A stretch of DNA of 64,000 nucleotides from Gammaproteobacteria bacterium (GTDB lineage: Bacteria; Pseudomonadota; Gammaproteobacteria; Enterobacterales; Permianibacteraceae). The position numbers and the translations under genes were made by a program. This document shows, in pieces, positions 8,668 through 17,596 of this stretch (position 1 is the stretch's first letter; every line of letters begins with the position of its first letter). The DNA is taken from contig JACPFT010000010.1 in the NCBI GenBank assembly GCA_016182845.1, forward strand, positions 1-64,000, in the 5' to 3' direction. The notes below the pieces were generated by a model. That model was given only the letters and a program-made list of their open reading frames with translations. It was not told where the DNA came from and searched no databases.

Positions 8668-9453
8668 TCAGGACCTCAGGCCGATGCCGCGCTTGAGCAG
8701 ATGCAGGCTCACCGCGTAGAGCACGGCGATAAAGCCCAGGATCATGCCGATGGCGACGCCCACGTCGATGTCCGACACGCCCAGGAAACCGTAGCGGAAG
8801 GCATTGACCATGTACAGGATGGGATTGGCGAGCGCAAGGCCGCGCCAGAACTCCGGCAACAGGCTGATGGAGTAGAACACCCCGCCCAAATAGGTCAGCG
8901 GCGTCAGGATGAAGGTCGGCACGATGGAGATGTCGTCGAATTTCTTGGCGTACACGGCGTTGATGAAGCCGCCCAGGGAAAACAGGGTCGAGGTCAGGAC
9001 CACCACCAGGAACACCAGCCACGGATGGGCGATGGGAATACGGATGAAGAACAGCGAGATCAGGCTGACGATGAGGCCCACCAGGACGCCGCGCGTCACG
9101 CCGCCGCCCAGGTAGCCCAGCAGGATGGTGTTGTTGGATACCGGCGAGACCAGGAGCTCCTCGACGAAGCGCTGGAATTTCGCGCTGAAGAAGGAGGACA
9201 CCACATTGGCATAGGCGTTCTGGATCACCGACATCATGATGATGCCCGGGACGATATAGGCCATGTAGTTATGACCGCCCATGTCGCCGATCTGCGAGCC
9301 GATGAGCTTGCCGAAGATCACGAAATACAGGGTCATGGTGATCGCCGGCGGCAACAGGGTCTGGGCCCAGATGCGCGTGAAGCGGGTGATTTCCTTGACG
9401 AGGATGCTCTGGAAGGCGATCCAGTTCAGTTGGCGCAGGGAGGGTGTGGGCAT
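8668..9453 (-). CDS. yadH: ABC-2 type transporter permease (YadH-like)
   Basis: This 261-residue inner-membrane permease has about six hydrophobic segments and the ABC-2 signature region (RYGFLGVSDIDVGVAIG) near the C-terminus. The length and sequence pattern fit the YadH branch (E. coli protein 256 residues). It pairs with the ATPase gene upstream at 9643-10563. The substrate of YadGH exporters is not settled. A 189-base gap with a GTTCGTCC-type repeat separates the two genes, so they may still share a transcript. The Cys-rich gene at 8223-8666 follows immediately. Confidence 0.93.
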   Translation of the reverse strand: MPTPSLRQLNWIAFQSILVKEITRFTRIWAQTLLPPAITMTLYFVIFGKLIGSQIGDMGGHNYMAYIVPGIIMMSVIQNAYANVVSSFFSAKFQRFVEELLVSPVSNNTILLGYLGGGVTRGVLVGLIVSLISLFFIRIPIAHPWLVFLVVVLTSTLFSLGGFINAVYAKKFDDISIVPTFILTPLTYLGGVFYSISLLPEFWRGLALANPILYMVNAFRYGFLGVSDIDVGVAIGMILGFIAVLYAVSLHLLKRGIGLRS

Positions 9454-9520
9454 GGTTTCTCGATAGTTCGGTTCAGGTCACGGTCCGTGCGAATCCACCC
9501 GGACGATGAGGGAAAGAAAC

Positions 9521-9623
9521 CGTTCGTCCTGAGTAGAGGCTCGAGGAGCCTCGTATCGAAGGATGGGCGGTTTCGTTCATGGTTCGATACAAGCCGCTAC
9601 GCGGCTTTACTCACCACGAACGG
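9521..9623. repeat. GTTCGTCCTGAG two-module palindromic repeat, copy 1
   Basis: The segment opens with CGTTCGTCCTGAG and closes with CTCACCACGAACGG. It contains a central inverted AGGCTCGAGGAGCCT and a TTCATGGTTCGATA segment. It matches the layout of copies at 23774-23873, 26411-26493, 28501-28628 and 55703-55820. It lies in the gap between the yadG-like and yadH-like genes, so it would be transcribed within their message. Confidence 0.75.
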
Positions 9624-9642
9624 CTGCTCGGCGGCCTCAGCC

Positions 9643-10563
9643 TCAGGCCGCGCTCTTCTTCTCGGTCAGGCTCAGGAACAGCTCTTCCAGGCGGTTGGCC
9701 TTGTTGCGCATGCTCATGACTTCCACGCCGCGCTCGCTCAACAGGCCGAACAGCTGGTTGAGATTGCGCTCGCGGCTGATCTCCACTTCCAGGGTGTGCT
9801 CATCGACCCGGCGCAGGGGAAAGCCGTCCAGGATTTCCGGCAGACCGTTCAGGTGGCGCACGTCCAGCACGAAGGTCTCCCGATCCAGGGTCGCCAGCAG
9901 GGCCTTCATGCTGGTGTTCTCCACGATCAGCCCCTTGTCGATGATGGCGATGTTGCGGCACAGGCTCTCGGCCTCCTCCAGATAATGCGTGGTGAGGATG
10001 ATGGTCGTGCCCTGGGCATTGAGCCCGCGCAGGAACTCCCACATGGAGCGGCGCACCTCGATGTCGACGCCGGCCGTGGGTTCGTCGAGGATCAGCAGGC
10101 GCGGCCGGTGCATCAGGGCCCGCGCGATCATCAACCGCCGCTTCATACCCCCGGACAGGGTGCGCGACTGGACATTGCGCTTGTCCCAGAGCGACAGGGT
10201 ATTGAGCACTTCCTCGGCGCGCACCAGGGCCTCGCGGCGCGGCATGCCGTAGAAGCCGGCCTGGTTGACCACGATCTGCAAGGGCGTCTCGAAGACGCTG
10301 AAATTGAATTCCTGGGGCACGAGGCCCAGACAGGTCTTGGCCAGCGCCAGATCCTCGACTAGGTCGTGGCCGAAGACCTGGACCGAGCCGGCGCTCTTGT
10401 TCACCAGGCTGGCGATGATGCCGATGGTGGTGGACTTGCCGGCGCCGTTGGGCCCCAGGAGGGCGAAGAAATCCCCCTCCTCCACGTCCAGGTCTATGCC
10501 CTTGAGGGCCTCCACGCCATTGCCATATGTCTTGGCCAGCTGGCGTATGCGCAGTGCTTGCAT
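9643..10563 (-). CDS. yadG: ABC transporter ATP-binding protein (YadG-like)
   Basis: This 306-residue cytoplasmic ATPase powers the YadH-like permease. Visible motifs are Walker A (GPNGAGKST), signature (LSGGMKRR), Walker B (LLILDEPTAG) and the switch histidine (LTTHYLEEAE). The length equals the YadG family norm (308 in E. coli). A frame opening at 10623 adds 20 residues with no family resemblance, so the ATG at 10563 (MQALRIRQLAKTYG) is used. Its Shine-Dalgarno site is weak. The gene is divergent from the giant GGDEF-EAL gene to the right. Confidence 0.94.
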   Translation of the reverse strand: MQALRIRQLAKTYGNGVEALKGIDLDVEEGDFFALLGPNGAGKSTTIGIIASLVNKSAGSVQVFGHDLVEDLALAKTCLGLVPQEFNFSVFETPLQIVVNQAGFYGMPRREALVRAEEVLNTLSLWDKRNVQSRTLSGGMKRRLMIARALMHRPRLLILDEPTAGVDIEVRRSMWEFLRGLNAQGTTIILTTHYLEEAESLCRNIAIIDKGLIVENTSMKALLATLDRETFVLDVRHLNGLPEILDGFPLRRVDEHTLEVEISRERNLNQLFGLLSERGVEVMSMRNKANRLEELFLSLTEKKSAA

Positions 10564-10746
10564 GGTATTCCCGCTCAAATCACCGAGGGACGGCCTCGGC
10601 CGGATGCAGGCACCATGGAGCATGGACTCCGCGCTTTCAAGCCCCAGCGCTAGGAATGCGCGCGAAATTCTTTAGCCTTGACCGGACTGGGGTTTTTGGC
10701 CAGCCTTGGATCATGCCCCGCGCCACCGAGCTCGCCCGGAGTCCTC

Positions 10747-13700
10747 TTGGTCCAGCACGCCTCTCCACCCCGCCCCCCGGCACTACCGATGCTCCTGGCG
10801 CTCGCCCTGGTGCTGGGGCCGGGCCTGGGCTGGTGCGGGAGTCTGGCGGCCTCGCCCCCCGATTCCCCGCGCTTCGAACACCTGGGCAGCCGCGAGGGCC
10901 TGACCCAGAACACGGTCAACACCCTGTTCCAGGACAGCCACGGCATCCTCTGGGTCGGTACCCAGGGCGGCCTGCACCGCTACGACGGCAACAGCTTCCA
11001 GGTCTATCTGCACGAGCCCGACAACCCCCATAGCCTGTCGGACAGCTACGTGACCCAGATCGCCGAGGACGCGCGGGGCAATTTGTGGATCGGCACCCTG
11101 TTCGGCGGCCTGAATCGCCTGGATCTGGCCAGCCGCCGCTTTCAACACATCGGTCAGCTGCAAGGCCTGGGCAGCGACTTGATCCACAGCCTGCAGGCGG
11201 ACGGTGGACGCCTCTGGGTCGGCCATGGCGCCGGCCTGGATGCCATCGACACCCAGACCCTCGCCATCACCCGCGCGGCCGAACCGGAGCTGCACGAACC
11301 GGCCACCGCCCTGGCACGCCTGCCCGACGGCAGCCTCGCCATAGGCACCCAGAACGGCCGGCTCTGGCAACGCCTGCCCGATGGTCGGCTCAAGCCCTTG
11401 GCCAGCCTGCCTCCCGCTACGCGCATCAACGCCCTGGCCGTCGACGGCCCGGATCGGCTCTGGTTCGCCGCCGGCCCGGAGCTGTGGCTACACCTGCTGT
11501 CCGGCGGCGAAACCAAGGCCTATTGGCGGGCCGATGCCGCCGAGGGCCAGAGCATTAGCGCCCTGCAGCCGGACCCCGTCGGCCGGCTCTGGCTCAGCGG
11601 CCCGGCCCTGGGCCTGGTGGGTCTGCATATCGCGGACCCGGAACTTCCGCCCCTGCGCTACCATCACCATCCGGAACAGCCGGACAGCCTGGGCAACGAC
11701 CATACCCGCAGCCTGCTGCTGGATCGCTCCGGCGTCCTCTGGCTGGGCAGCAATTTCGCCGGCCTGGACAAGCTGGCCTTGAGCGCCAACCAGTTCCAAC
11801 GCCTCCTGGACACCAGCCCCGGCCTGTCCCGACTGACCGTCAACAATGTGCGCAGCGTGCGCGAGACCCGGGACGGCCGGCTATGGATAGGCACCGAGGG
11901 CGCCGGCCTCAAGTCCTGGGGAGCCGGCGACAGCGCCTACCGCTACCATAACGACTTGTTCGCCAAGGCCACCGGTATCCCCGAGGCCAAGCTGGGCCTG
12001 CGCGTCTTCGCCTTACGGGAACAGGCCGACGAAACCCTGTGGATAGGCACGAACCTGGGCCTGGCGCGCTGGCGCCGACCCCTGGCCCCCGGCGTGCCGG
12101 CCGATTTCCGCCTGTTCCGCCACCGGGACGGCCAGACCGGCAGCCTGCCGGCGGATTTCGTCCGCCGCCTCATGCTCGACCGCCAGGGCCGGATCTGGGC
12201 CGGCACCGACGCCGGCCTGGCTCGCTACCAACCCCAGACCGAGGATTTCCAGCACATCCCCGTGCCCCAGCCCAAGACCCAGGCCACCAGCGCCCTGGTC
12301 CTGACCATGAACGAAGATGTGGACGGCAGCATCTGGGTCGGCACGGTCAACGGCCTGGAGCTCTACGACCCGGTCAGTGGGGCTTTTCGCAGCTTCCGCC
12401 ACCGCATGGACGCCAAGGACAGCCTCAGCGACAACCGCGTGCGCAGCATCCACCTGGCCCGCGACAAGACCCTGTGGATAGGAACCCACAGCGGCCTCAA
12501 CCAGCTGCTGCGCGACCACAGAGGCGACCACCGCTTCCGCCATTACCTCAGCCAGGAAGGCCTGGCCAACGACACCATTTACGGCATCCTGGAAGACAGC
12601 CAGGGACGCCTATGGCTAAGCACCAACCGGGGCATTTCCCGCTTCGAGCCCGAGACCGGACGATTCCGGCAGTACGACGAGCGCGACGGCCTGCAAGGCG
12701 CCGAATTCAACGGCGGCGCGGCCTACGCAAGCCCTAGCGGCGAGCTGTATTTCGGCGGCATCGCCGGCCTGAACCGCTTCCGCCCCGAGGCCATCGCGGA
12801 CAGCCAGTTCCGCCCGCCCATCCTGCTCACCGCCCTGCGCGTCGGCAACCGCCGAACGGCCCTCTCGGATCCGCGCCCGCCCGCGGAGATCCGCGTCGAT
12901 TATGCCGACCGCATCCTGGGCCTGGAATTCGCCGCCCTGGATTACGGCGCCCCGGAACGCAACCGCTATGCCTACCGCCTGGAAGGCTTCGACAAGGACT
13001 GGATCGACAATGGCAACAAGCGCGAGCTGACCTACACCAACCTGGATCCCGGCGGTTACCGCCTACTCATCAAGGCCAGCAACAAGGACGGCATCTGGAA
13101 CGAGACGCCGCTCTCCGTGCCCTTGTACGTGATCCCGCCCTGGTACCGGACCCCGCTGGCCTACGGCGGCTACGCCCTGGTCCTGGCCGGTTTCGGCGGC
13201 TATCTCGCCTGGGCACGCCACCGCAAGCACCTGGCCCAGGCTCGCGCCACCGCCGCCATCGCCGAATCGGAAGAGCGCCTGCAACTGGCCCTCTGGGGCT
13301 CCGGCGACGGCCTCTGGGACTGGAACATCCAGTCCGGCTATGTCTACCGCCAGGGCCTGGATTTCCTGCAATACGCCGACGACGAGATCGCCCCCTCCGT
13401 GGACGGCATGAAGAGCCTGATCCACCCGGACGACCGCCTGCTGTACCAGTCGCCCCTGGATGCCCATCTGCGCGGCGACAGCGACTACTACGAAGCCGAG
13501 TACCGACTGCGCGCCCGCGACGGCCAATGGCACTGGATCCAGGACCGGGGCAAGATCGTCGAGCGCGATGCCAGCGGCCAGCCCCTGCGCATCGCCGGCA
13601 CCCACAAGGACATCACGGCGCGCAAGCTGGTGGAGAAAGATCTGCGCCTGGCGGCCCAGGTGCTCAGCGACATGGCCGAGGCCGTGGTGGTCGCCGATCT

Positions 13701-15324
13701 GGAGTTCCGCATCGTCGCGGTCAACCCGGCCTTCACCCGTATCACCGGTTACCAGGCCCAGGAAACTCAAGGTCGGGACGTGGACTTCCTCAATTCCCCG
13801 CGCCACGAACCGGAGTTCTACGACAACCTGCGCCGGACCCTGAACGAGAAACACGAGTGGCATGGCGAGATCTGGCAACGCCACAAGAACGGCCACGACG
13901 TGCTCATGGACCTGGAGCTGAACCTGGTCCAGGAAAGCAATGGCCGGCATACCCACATCGTCGGCGTGTTCAGCGATATCACCGAGCGCAAGCGCGCCGA
14001 AGAGGAACTGCGCTTCCTCGCCAATTACGACACCCTGACCACATTGCCCAACCGGACCCTGTTCCAGGAGCGCCTGCGCCATGCCCTGAGCCAGGCCAAG
14101 CGCCAGAAGCACTACGTCGCCCTGCTCTTCCTGGATCTCGACCGCTTCAAGCACATCAACGATTCCCTGGGCCACCATGTGGGCGACCTGCTCCTGCAGG
14201 AAGTCGCGCGCCGACTCGGCCTCTGCGTGCGCGAGGACGACACTGTGGCGCGCCTGGGCGGCGATGAATTCACCATCATCGTCGAGGCCTTGCACAATGC
14301 CAAGGCGGCCACCGTGGTGGCGGAGAAAGTGCTCGCCAAATTCAAGCAGCCCTTCCTGCTGGAAGGCCGGGAAGTCGTGGTCTCGCCCTCCATTGGCATC
14401 AGTATCTACCCCAGCGACGGCGAGGATGCCGCCAGCCTCGTGAAATTCGCCGACTCGGCCATGTACCACGCCAAGGAACTGGGTCGGAACAATTTCCAGT
14501 TCTACACCCAGGAGCTGAATGCCTACGCCATGCGCCGCATGCAGCTGGAAACCGCCCTGCGCCGCGCCATGGAGAGCGATGAATTCCGCCTGGTTTTCCA
14601 ACCCAAGGTCGCCGTGGACGGCGAGCTCGTCACCGGCGTGGAAACCCTGGTGCGCTGGGATTCCCAGGAAGTGGGCGCGGTCTCGCCCATGGAATTCATT
14701 CCCCTGGCCGAGGAAACCGGCCTGATCGTGCCCCTGGGCGAATGGGTCCTGCGCCGCGCCTGCCAGCAATACATGACCTGGCGCGCCCTGGGGCTTTCCG
14801 GCTTCACCATCGCCGTCAACCTGTCCGCCCGGCAATTCCATAAGGGCGATGTCTCGGGCGTGGTGCAGAAAATCCTCGCCGATTGCGAGATGCCGGCCGA
14901 ATGCCTGGAATTGGAATTGACCGAATCGGTGGTGATGGAAAAGGCCGAGGCCTCCATCACCATGCTCAATCAACTGAAAGCCATGGGCCTGAAATTATCC
15001 GTGGACGATTTCGGTACCGGCTATTCCTCACTGAGCTATTTGAAGCGCTTCCCTATCGACACCTTGAAAATCGACCGGGAATTCGTCCGCGATATCTCTT
15101 CCGACCCGGAAGACGCCGCCATCACCAGCGCCATCATCACCCTGGCCCATACCCTCAACCTGCGGGTGGTCGCCGAGGGCGTGGAAAATCTCAACCAGCT
15201 GGAATTCTTGAAGGCACGCGGCTGCGACGAGATTCAAGGCTATTACTTCAGCCGGCCGCTGGACGCGGAGGCATGCGAGGAGTTCCTGCGCCGCCATGGC
15301 GCGGCGGGAAAAACCGCGGTTTAA
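10747..15324 (+). CDS. Periplasmic beta-propeller sensor fused to PAS-PAS-GGDEF-EAL
   Basis: This protein of about 1525 residues turns over c-di-GMP. After a signal-like segment come many Reg_prop repeats of the LWVGT-x-GGL type (roughly residues 30-690), a Y_Y_Y domain (GFDKDWIDNG, about 720-790) and one membrane span near 810-830. The cytoplasmic part has two PAS domains, a GGDEF domain with intact GGDEF and upstream RxxD (REDD), and an EAL domain whose signature reads ETL but which keeps DDFGTG, LKIDREF and AEGVEN. The N-terminal half resembles the sensors of hybrid two-component proteins, here with a c-di-GMP output instead of a kinase. The start is uncertain: TTG at 10747 follows CGGAG and leaves Arg before the hydrophobic stretch, ATG 10789 has no ribosome site, and TTG 10678 opens the frame. 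It is convergent with ubiX. Confidence 0.9.
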   Translation: MVQHASPPRPPALPMLLALALVLGPGLGWCGSLAASPPDSPRFEHLGSREGLTQNTVNTLFQDSHGILWVGTQGGLHRYDGNSFQVYLHEPDNPHSLSDSYVTQIAEDARGNLWIGTLFGGLNRLDLASRRFQHIGQLQGLGSDLIHSLQADGGRLWVGHGAGLDAIDTQTLAITRAAEPELHEPATALARLPDGSLAIGTQNGRLWQRLPDGRLKPLASLPPATRINALAVDGPDRLWFAAGPELWLHLLSGGETKAYWRADAAEGQSISALQPDPVGRLWLSGPALGLVGLHIADPELPPLRYHHHPEQPDSLGNDHTRSLLLDRSGVLWLGSNFAGLDKLALSANQFQRLLDTSPGLSRLTVNNVRSVRETRDGRLWIGTEGAGLKSWGAGDSAYRYHNDLFAKATGIPEAKLGLRVFALREQADETLWIGTNLGLARWRRPLAPGVPADFRLFRHRDGQTGSLPADFVRRLMLDRQGRIWAGTDAGLARYQPQTEDFQHIPVPQPKTQATSALVLTMNEDVDGSIWVGTVNGLELYDPVSGAFRSFRHRMDAKDSLSDNRVRSIHLARDKTLWIGTHSGLNQLLRDHRGDHRFRHYLSQEGLANDTIYGILEDSQGRLWLSTNRGISRFEPETGRFRQYDERDGLQGAEFNGGAAYASPSGELYFGGIAGLNRFRPEAIADSQFRPPILLTALRVGNRRTALSDPRPPAEIRVDYADRILGLEFAALDYGAPERNRYAYRLEGFDKDWIDNGNKRELTYTNLDPGGYRLLIKASNKDGIWNETPLSVPLYVIPPWYRTPLAYGGYALVLAGFGGYLAWARHRKHLAQARATAAIAESEERLQLALWGSGDGLWDWNIQSGYVYRQGLDFLQYADDEIAPSVDGMKSLIHPDDRLLYQSPLDAHLRGDSDYYEAEYRLRARDGQWHWIQDRGKIVERDASGQPLRIAGTHKDITARKLVEKDLRLAAQVLSDMAEAVVVADLEFRIVAVNPAFTRITGYQAQETQGRDVDFLNSPRHEPEFYDNLRRTLNEKHEWHGEIWQRHKNGHDVLMDLELNLVQESNGRHTHIVGVFSDITERKRAEEELRFLANYDTLTTLPNRTLFQERLRHALSQAKRQKHYVALLFLDLDRFKHINDSLGHHVGDLLLQEVARRLGLCVREDDTVARLGGDEFTIIVEALHNAKAATVVAEKVLAKFKQPFLLEGREVVVSPSIGISIYPSDGEDAASLVKFADSAMYHAKELGRNNFQFYTQELNAYAMRRMQLETALRRAMESDEFRLVFQPKVAVDGELVTGVETLVRWDSQEVGAVSPMEFIPLAEETGLIVPLGEWVLRRACQQYMTWRALGLSGFTIAVNLSARQFHKGDVSGVVQKILADCEMPAECLELELTESVVMEKAEASITMLNQLKAMGLKLSVDDFGTGYSSLSYLKRFPIDTLKIDREFVRDISSDPEDAAITSAIITLAHTLNLRVVAEGVENLNQLEFLKARGCDEIQGYYFSRPLDAEACEEFLRRHGAAGKTAV

Positions 15325-15333
15325 GCGCGGGGC

Positions 15334-15957
15334 TCAACCCGGCTCGCCATAGCCCCAGCGCGGCACCAGGGCCTGGGGCAGACCCAGATGATCGAGGATG
15401 CGCGCCACGATGAAATCGACCAGATCGTCCAGGGTTTTCGGCTGGTGATAAAAGCCCGGCGCCGCCGGCAGGATCGTCGCCCCCAGCTGGGACAGTTTCA
15501 GCATGTTTTCCAGGTGGATGGTGGAGAACGGCGTCTCGCGCGGCACCAGGATCAGCTGGCCGCGCTCCTTGATCACCACGTCCGCCGCCCGCTCGATCAG
15601 ATTGTCGGAAGCCCCCGTGGCGACGGCCGAGAGCGTGCCCGTCGAACAGGGGCAGATCACCATCTGCTTGGGCGCCGCCGAGCCGGAAGCCACCGGCGAC
15701 AGCCATTGCTCCCTGCCGAAGACCTCGATCTGCCCCGGCTTGGCGCCGGTCATCCGGGAGAACAATTCGGCCTGGCCCTGGGTCTGAGCCGGCACTGCAA
15801 TATCCGACTCCGTCGCCAGGACCACCTTGGCCGCGCTGGACATCAGCAGGTACACGCGCACGTCGGCCGCGATCAGGCATTGCAGCAGGCGCAAGGCATA
15901 GGGGGCCCCGGAGGCGCCGGTCATGGCCAGGGTAATGGTCTTGGAGAATTCGCTCAT
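15334..15957 (-). CDS. ubiX: Flavin prenyltransferase UbiX
   Basis: UbiX makes prenylated FMN, the cofactor of the UbiD decarboxylase in ubiquinone synthesis. This 207-residue protein starts with the flavin-binding [13 protein letters not shown]. It holds the conserved [19 protein letters not shown] segment and the late [16 protein letters not shown] and [10 protein letters not shown] segments. The frame is open to 16089, but the ATG at 15957 ([14 protein letters not shown]) gives the family length, and the extra part is a repeat read-through. It lies downstream of mpl on the same strand, a common gammaproteobacterial pairing. Confidence 0.95.
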   Translation of the reverse strand: MSEFSKTITLAMTGASGAPYALRLLQCLIAADVRVYLLMSSAAKVVLATESDIAVPAQTQGQAELFSRMTGAKPGQIEVFGREQWLSPVASGSAAPKQMVICPCSTGTLSAVATGASDNLIERAADVVIKERGQLILVPRETPFSTIHLENMLKLSQLGATILPAAPGFYHQPKTLDDLVDFIVARILDHLGLPQALVPRWGYGEPG

Positions 15958-15999
15958 AGCGTATCCACGGCTAGGGTTTCGTGGTGACGGCCTCGACAT

Positions 16000-16032
16000 C
16001 CGTTCGTCCTGAGCCTGTCGAAGGACGAACGG
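16000..16032. repeat. GTTCGTCCTGAGC hairpin (single module)
   Basis: This is an 11-base perfect stem: CCGTTCGTCCT pairs with AGGACGAACGG around the loop GAGCCTGTCGA. It is the first hairpin of the longer two-module repeats seen elsewhere in the window. It sits between mpl and ubiX, where it could slow transcription from mpl into ubiX. Confidence 0.85.
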
Positions 16033-16045
16033 ATGGGGAAGCGCA

Positions 16046-17398
16046 TCAGACGGACAAGGCCGCCAACAGCTTCTCATGGATCCCGCCAAAGCCGCCGTTG
16101 CTCATGATCAGGACTAGATCGCCGGGCCGCGCCTCGGCCTTCACCGCCGCGACGATGGCGTCCACCGAGCTTAGCACCTGGCAGGGCTGGACCAGCTGCG
16201 CGGCCACATGCCCCAAGTCGTACTTGGCGTAATCGGCCTGGTGCAGGACGACCCAGTCGGCGGCCTCGAGAGAGGCGGCCAGCGTGTCCTTGTGCACGCC
16301 CATGCGCATGGTGTTGGAGCGGGGGTCGAGAATGGCCAGGATGCGGGCATCGCCGACCCGGGCGCGCAGGCCGCCCAGCGTGGTTTCGATGGCGGTGGGG
16401 TGGTGGGCGAAATCGTCGTAGACCCTGACGCCGCCGGCCTCGCCCTTGAGCTCCATGCGCCGCTTGACGTTTTTGAACTGCGCCAGCGCCGCGATGGCCT
16501 CGCCGGGGCGCACACCGCAATGCTCGGCGGCGGCGATGGCGGCCAGGGCATTGCTGACATTGTGTTGGCCCAGGAGCGCCCATTCGACCCGGCCCAGGCA
16601 TTCCTCGCCCTTGTAGACATCGAAGGCCGAGCCGTCGGGCAGGCCCGCGCGCGCCTGCCAAAGCCCTTCGGCGCCGAAGCGAGCGACCGGCGTCCAGCAG
16701 CCTCGTTCCAGCACGCGCGTGAGCGCGGCGTCGCCCGCCGGCGCCACGATCAGGCCGTTGCCGGGGATGGTGCGCACCAGATGGTGGAATTGCGTCTCGA
16801 TGGCAACCAGATCGGCGAAGATGTCCGCGTGGTCGAATTCCAGGTTGTTGAGGATGGCGGTGCGCGGCCGGTAGTGCACGAACTTGCTGCGCTTGTCGCA
16901 GAAGGCGGTGTCGTACTCGTCGGCCTCGATGACGAAGAACATGGAGTCGGTGATGCGCGCGGAGATGCCGAAATTCTCCGGCACGCCGCCCACCAGGAAG
17001 CCGGGATTGCAGCCGGCGTAGTCCAGGATCCAGGTGAGCATGGACGTCGTGGTGGTCTTGCCGTGGGTGCCGGCCACCGCCACCACCCAACGATCCCACA
17101 AGGCCTGCTCCGCCAGCCACTGGGGCCCCGAGGTGTAGCGCAGGCCCTTCTCCAGGACGTATTCCAGGGCCGGGTTGCCGCGCGACACGGCATTGCCGAC
17201 GATGACCATGTCCGGCGCGGGCTGGAGCTGGGCCGGATCCCAGCCCTCGGTCAGGACGATGCCGGCCTGTTCCAGCTGGGTGGACATGGGCGGATAGACA
17301 TTGGCATCGGAGCCGGACACCGTGTGCCCGAGCTGTTTGGCGATCTGCGCGATGCCGCCCATAAAGGTGCCGCAGATGCCGAGGATATGGATATGCAT
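16046..17398 (-). CDS. mpl: UDP-N-acetylmuramate:L-alanyl-gamma-D-glutamyl-meso-diaminopimelate ligase Mpl
   Basis: This peptidoglycan-recycling ligase attaches the recovered tripeptide to UDP-MurNAc. The 450-residue protein has the Mur-ligase layout: an N-terminal Rossmann-like domain ([12 protein letters not shown]), the ATP loop [11 protein letters not shown], the central EADEYDTAF, and the C-terminal [11 protein letters not shown] and [10 protein letters not shown] segments that set Mpl apart from MurC. The length is as expected (about 450-460). It starts at 17398, divergent from pfp, and ubiX follows. Confidence 0.96.
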   Translation of the reverse strand: MHIHILGICGTFMGGIAQIAKQLGHTVSGSDANVYPPMSTQLEQAGIVLTEGWDPAQLQPAPDMVIVGNAVSRGNPALEYVLEKGLRYTSGPQWLAEQALWDRWVVAVAGTHGKTTTTSMLTWILDYAGCNPGFLVGGVPENFGISARITDSMFFVIEADEYDTAFCDKRSKFVHYRPRTAILNNLEFDHADIFADLVAIETQFHHLVRTIPGNGLIVAPAGDAALTRVLERGCWTPVARFGAEGLWQARAGLPDGSAFDVYKGEECLGRVEWALLGQHNVSNALAAIAAAEHCGVRPGEAIAALAQFKNVKRRMELKGEAGGVRVYDDFAHHPTAIETTLGGLRARVGDARILAILDPRSNTMRMGVHKDTLAASLEAADWVVLHQADYAKYDLGHVAAQLVQPCQVLSSVDAIVAAVKAEARPGDLVLIMSNGGFGGIHEKLLAALSV

Positions 17399-17450
17399 GC
17401 TCTTCTCGCTCCCTTCCCCGACACGGGAAGGGCTGGGTTGGGGTCTCTTG

Positions 17451-17489
17451 CCCCCTCTCCCCTAGCGGGAGAGGGATGGGGAGAGGGGG
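17451..17489. repeat. CTCTCCC hairpin, copy 1
   Basis: CCCCTCTCCCCTAGCGGGAGAGGG and a second GGGGAGAGGGGG form G/C-rich alternative stems in the divergent mpl-pfp gap. Similar hairpins lie at 18847-18886 and 21823-21861. A smaller stem, CCCTTCCC/GGGAAGGG, precedes it near 17411-17432. Promoters for both genes must lie around or between these elements, but I see none clearly. Confidence 0.65.
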
Positions 17490-17596
17490 TAACGGACAGA
17501 ACCCGCGCCGGGAGGCATTCCCGCGCGTTTTCCCTTATCATTTCGCCATTATGCCCGGCCCGGGCAAAGCCCGTCCAACCAAGGAAATCGAAGCCC

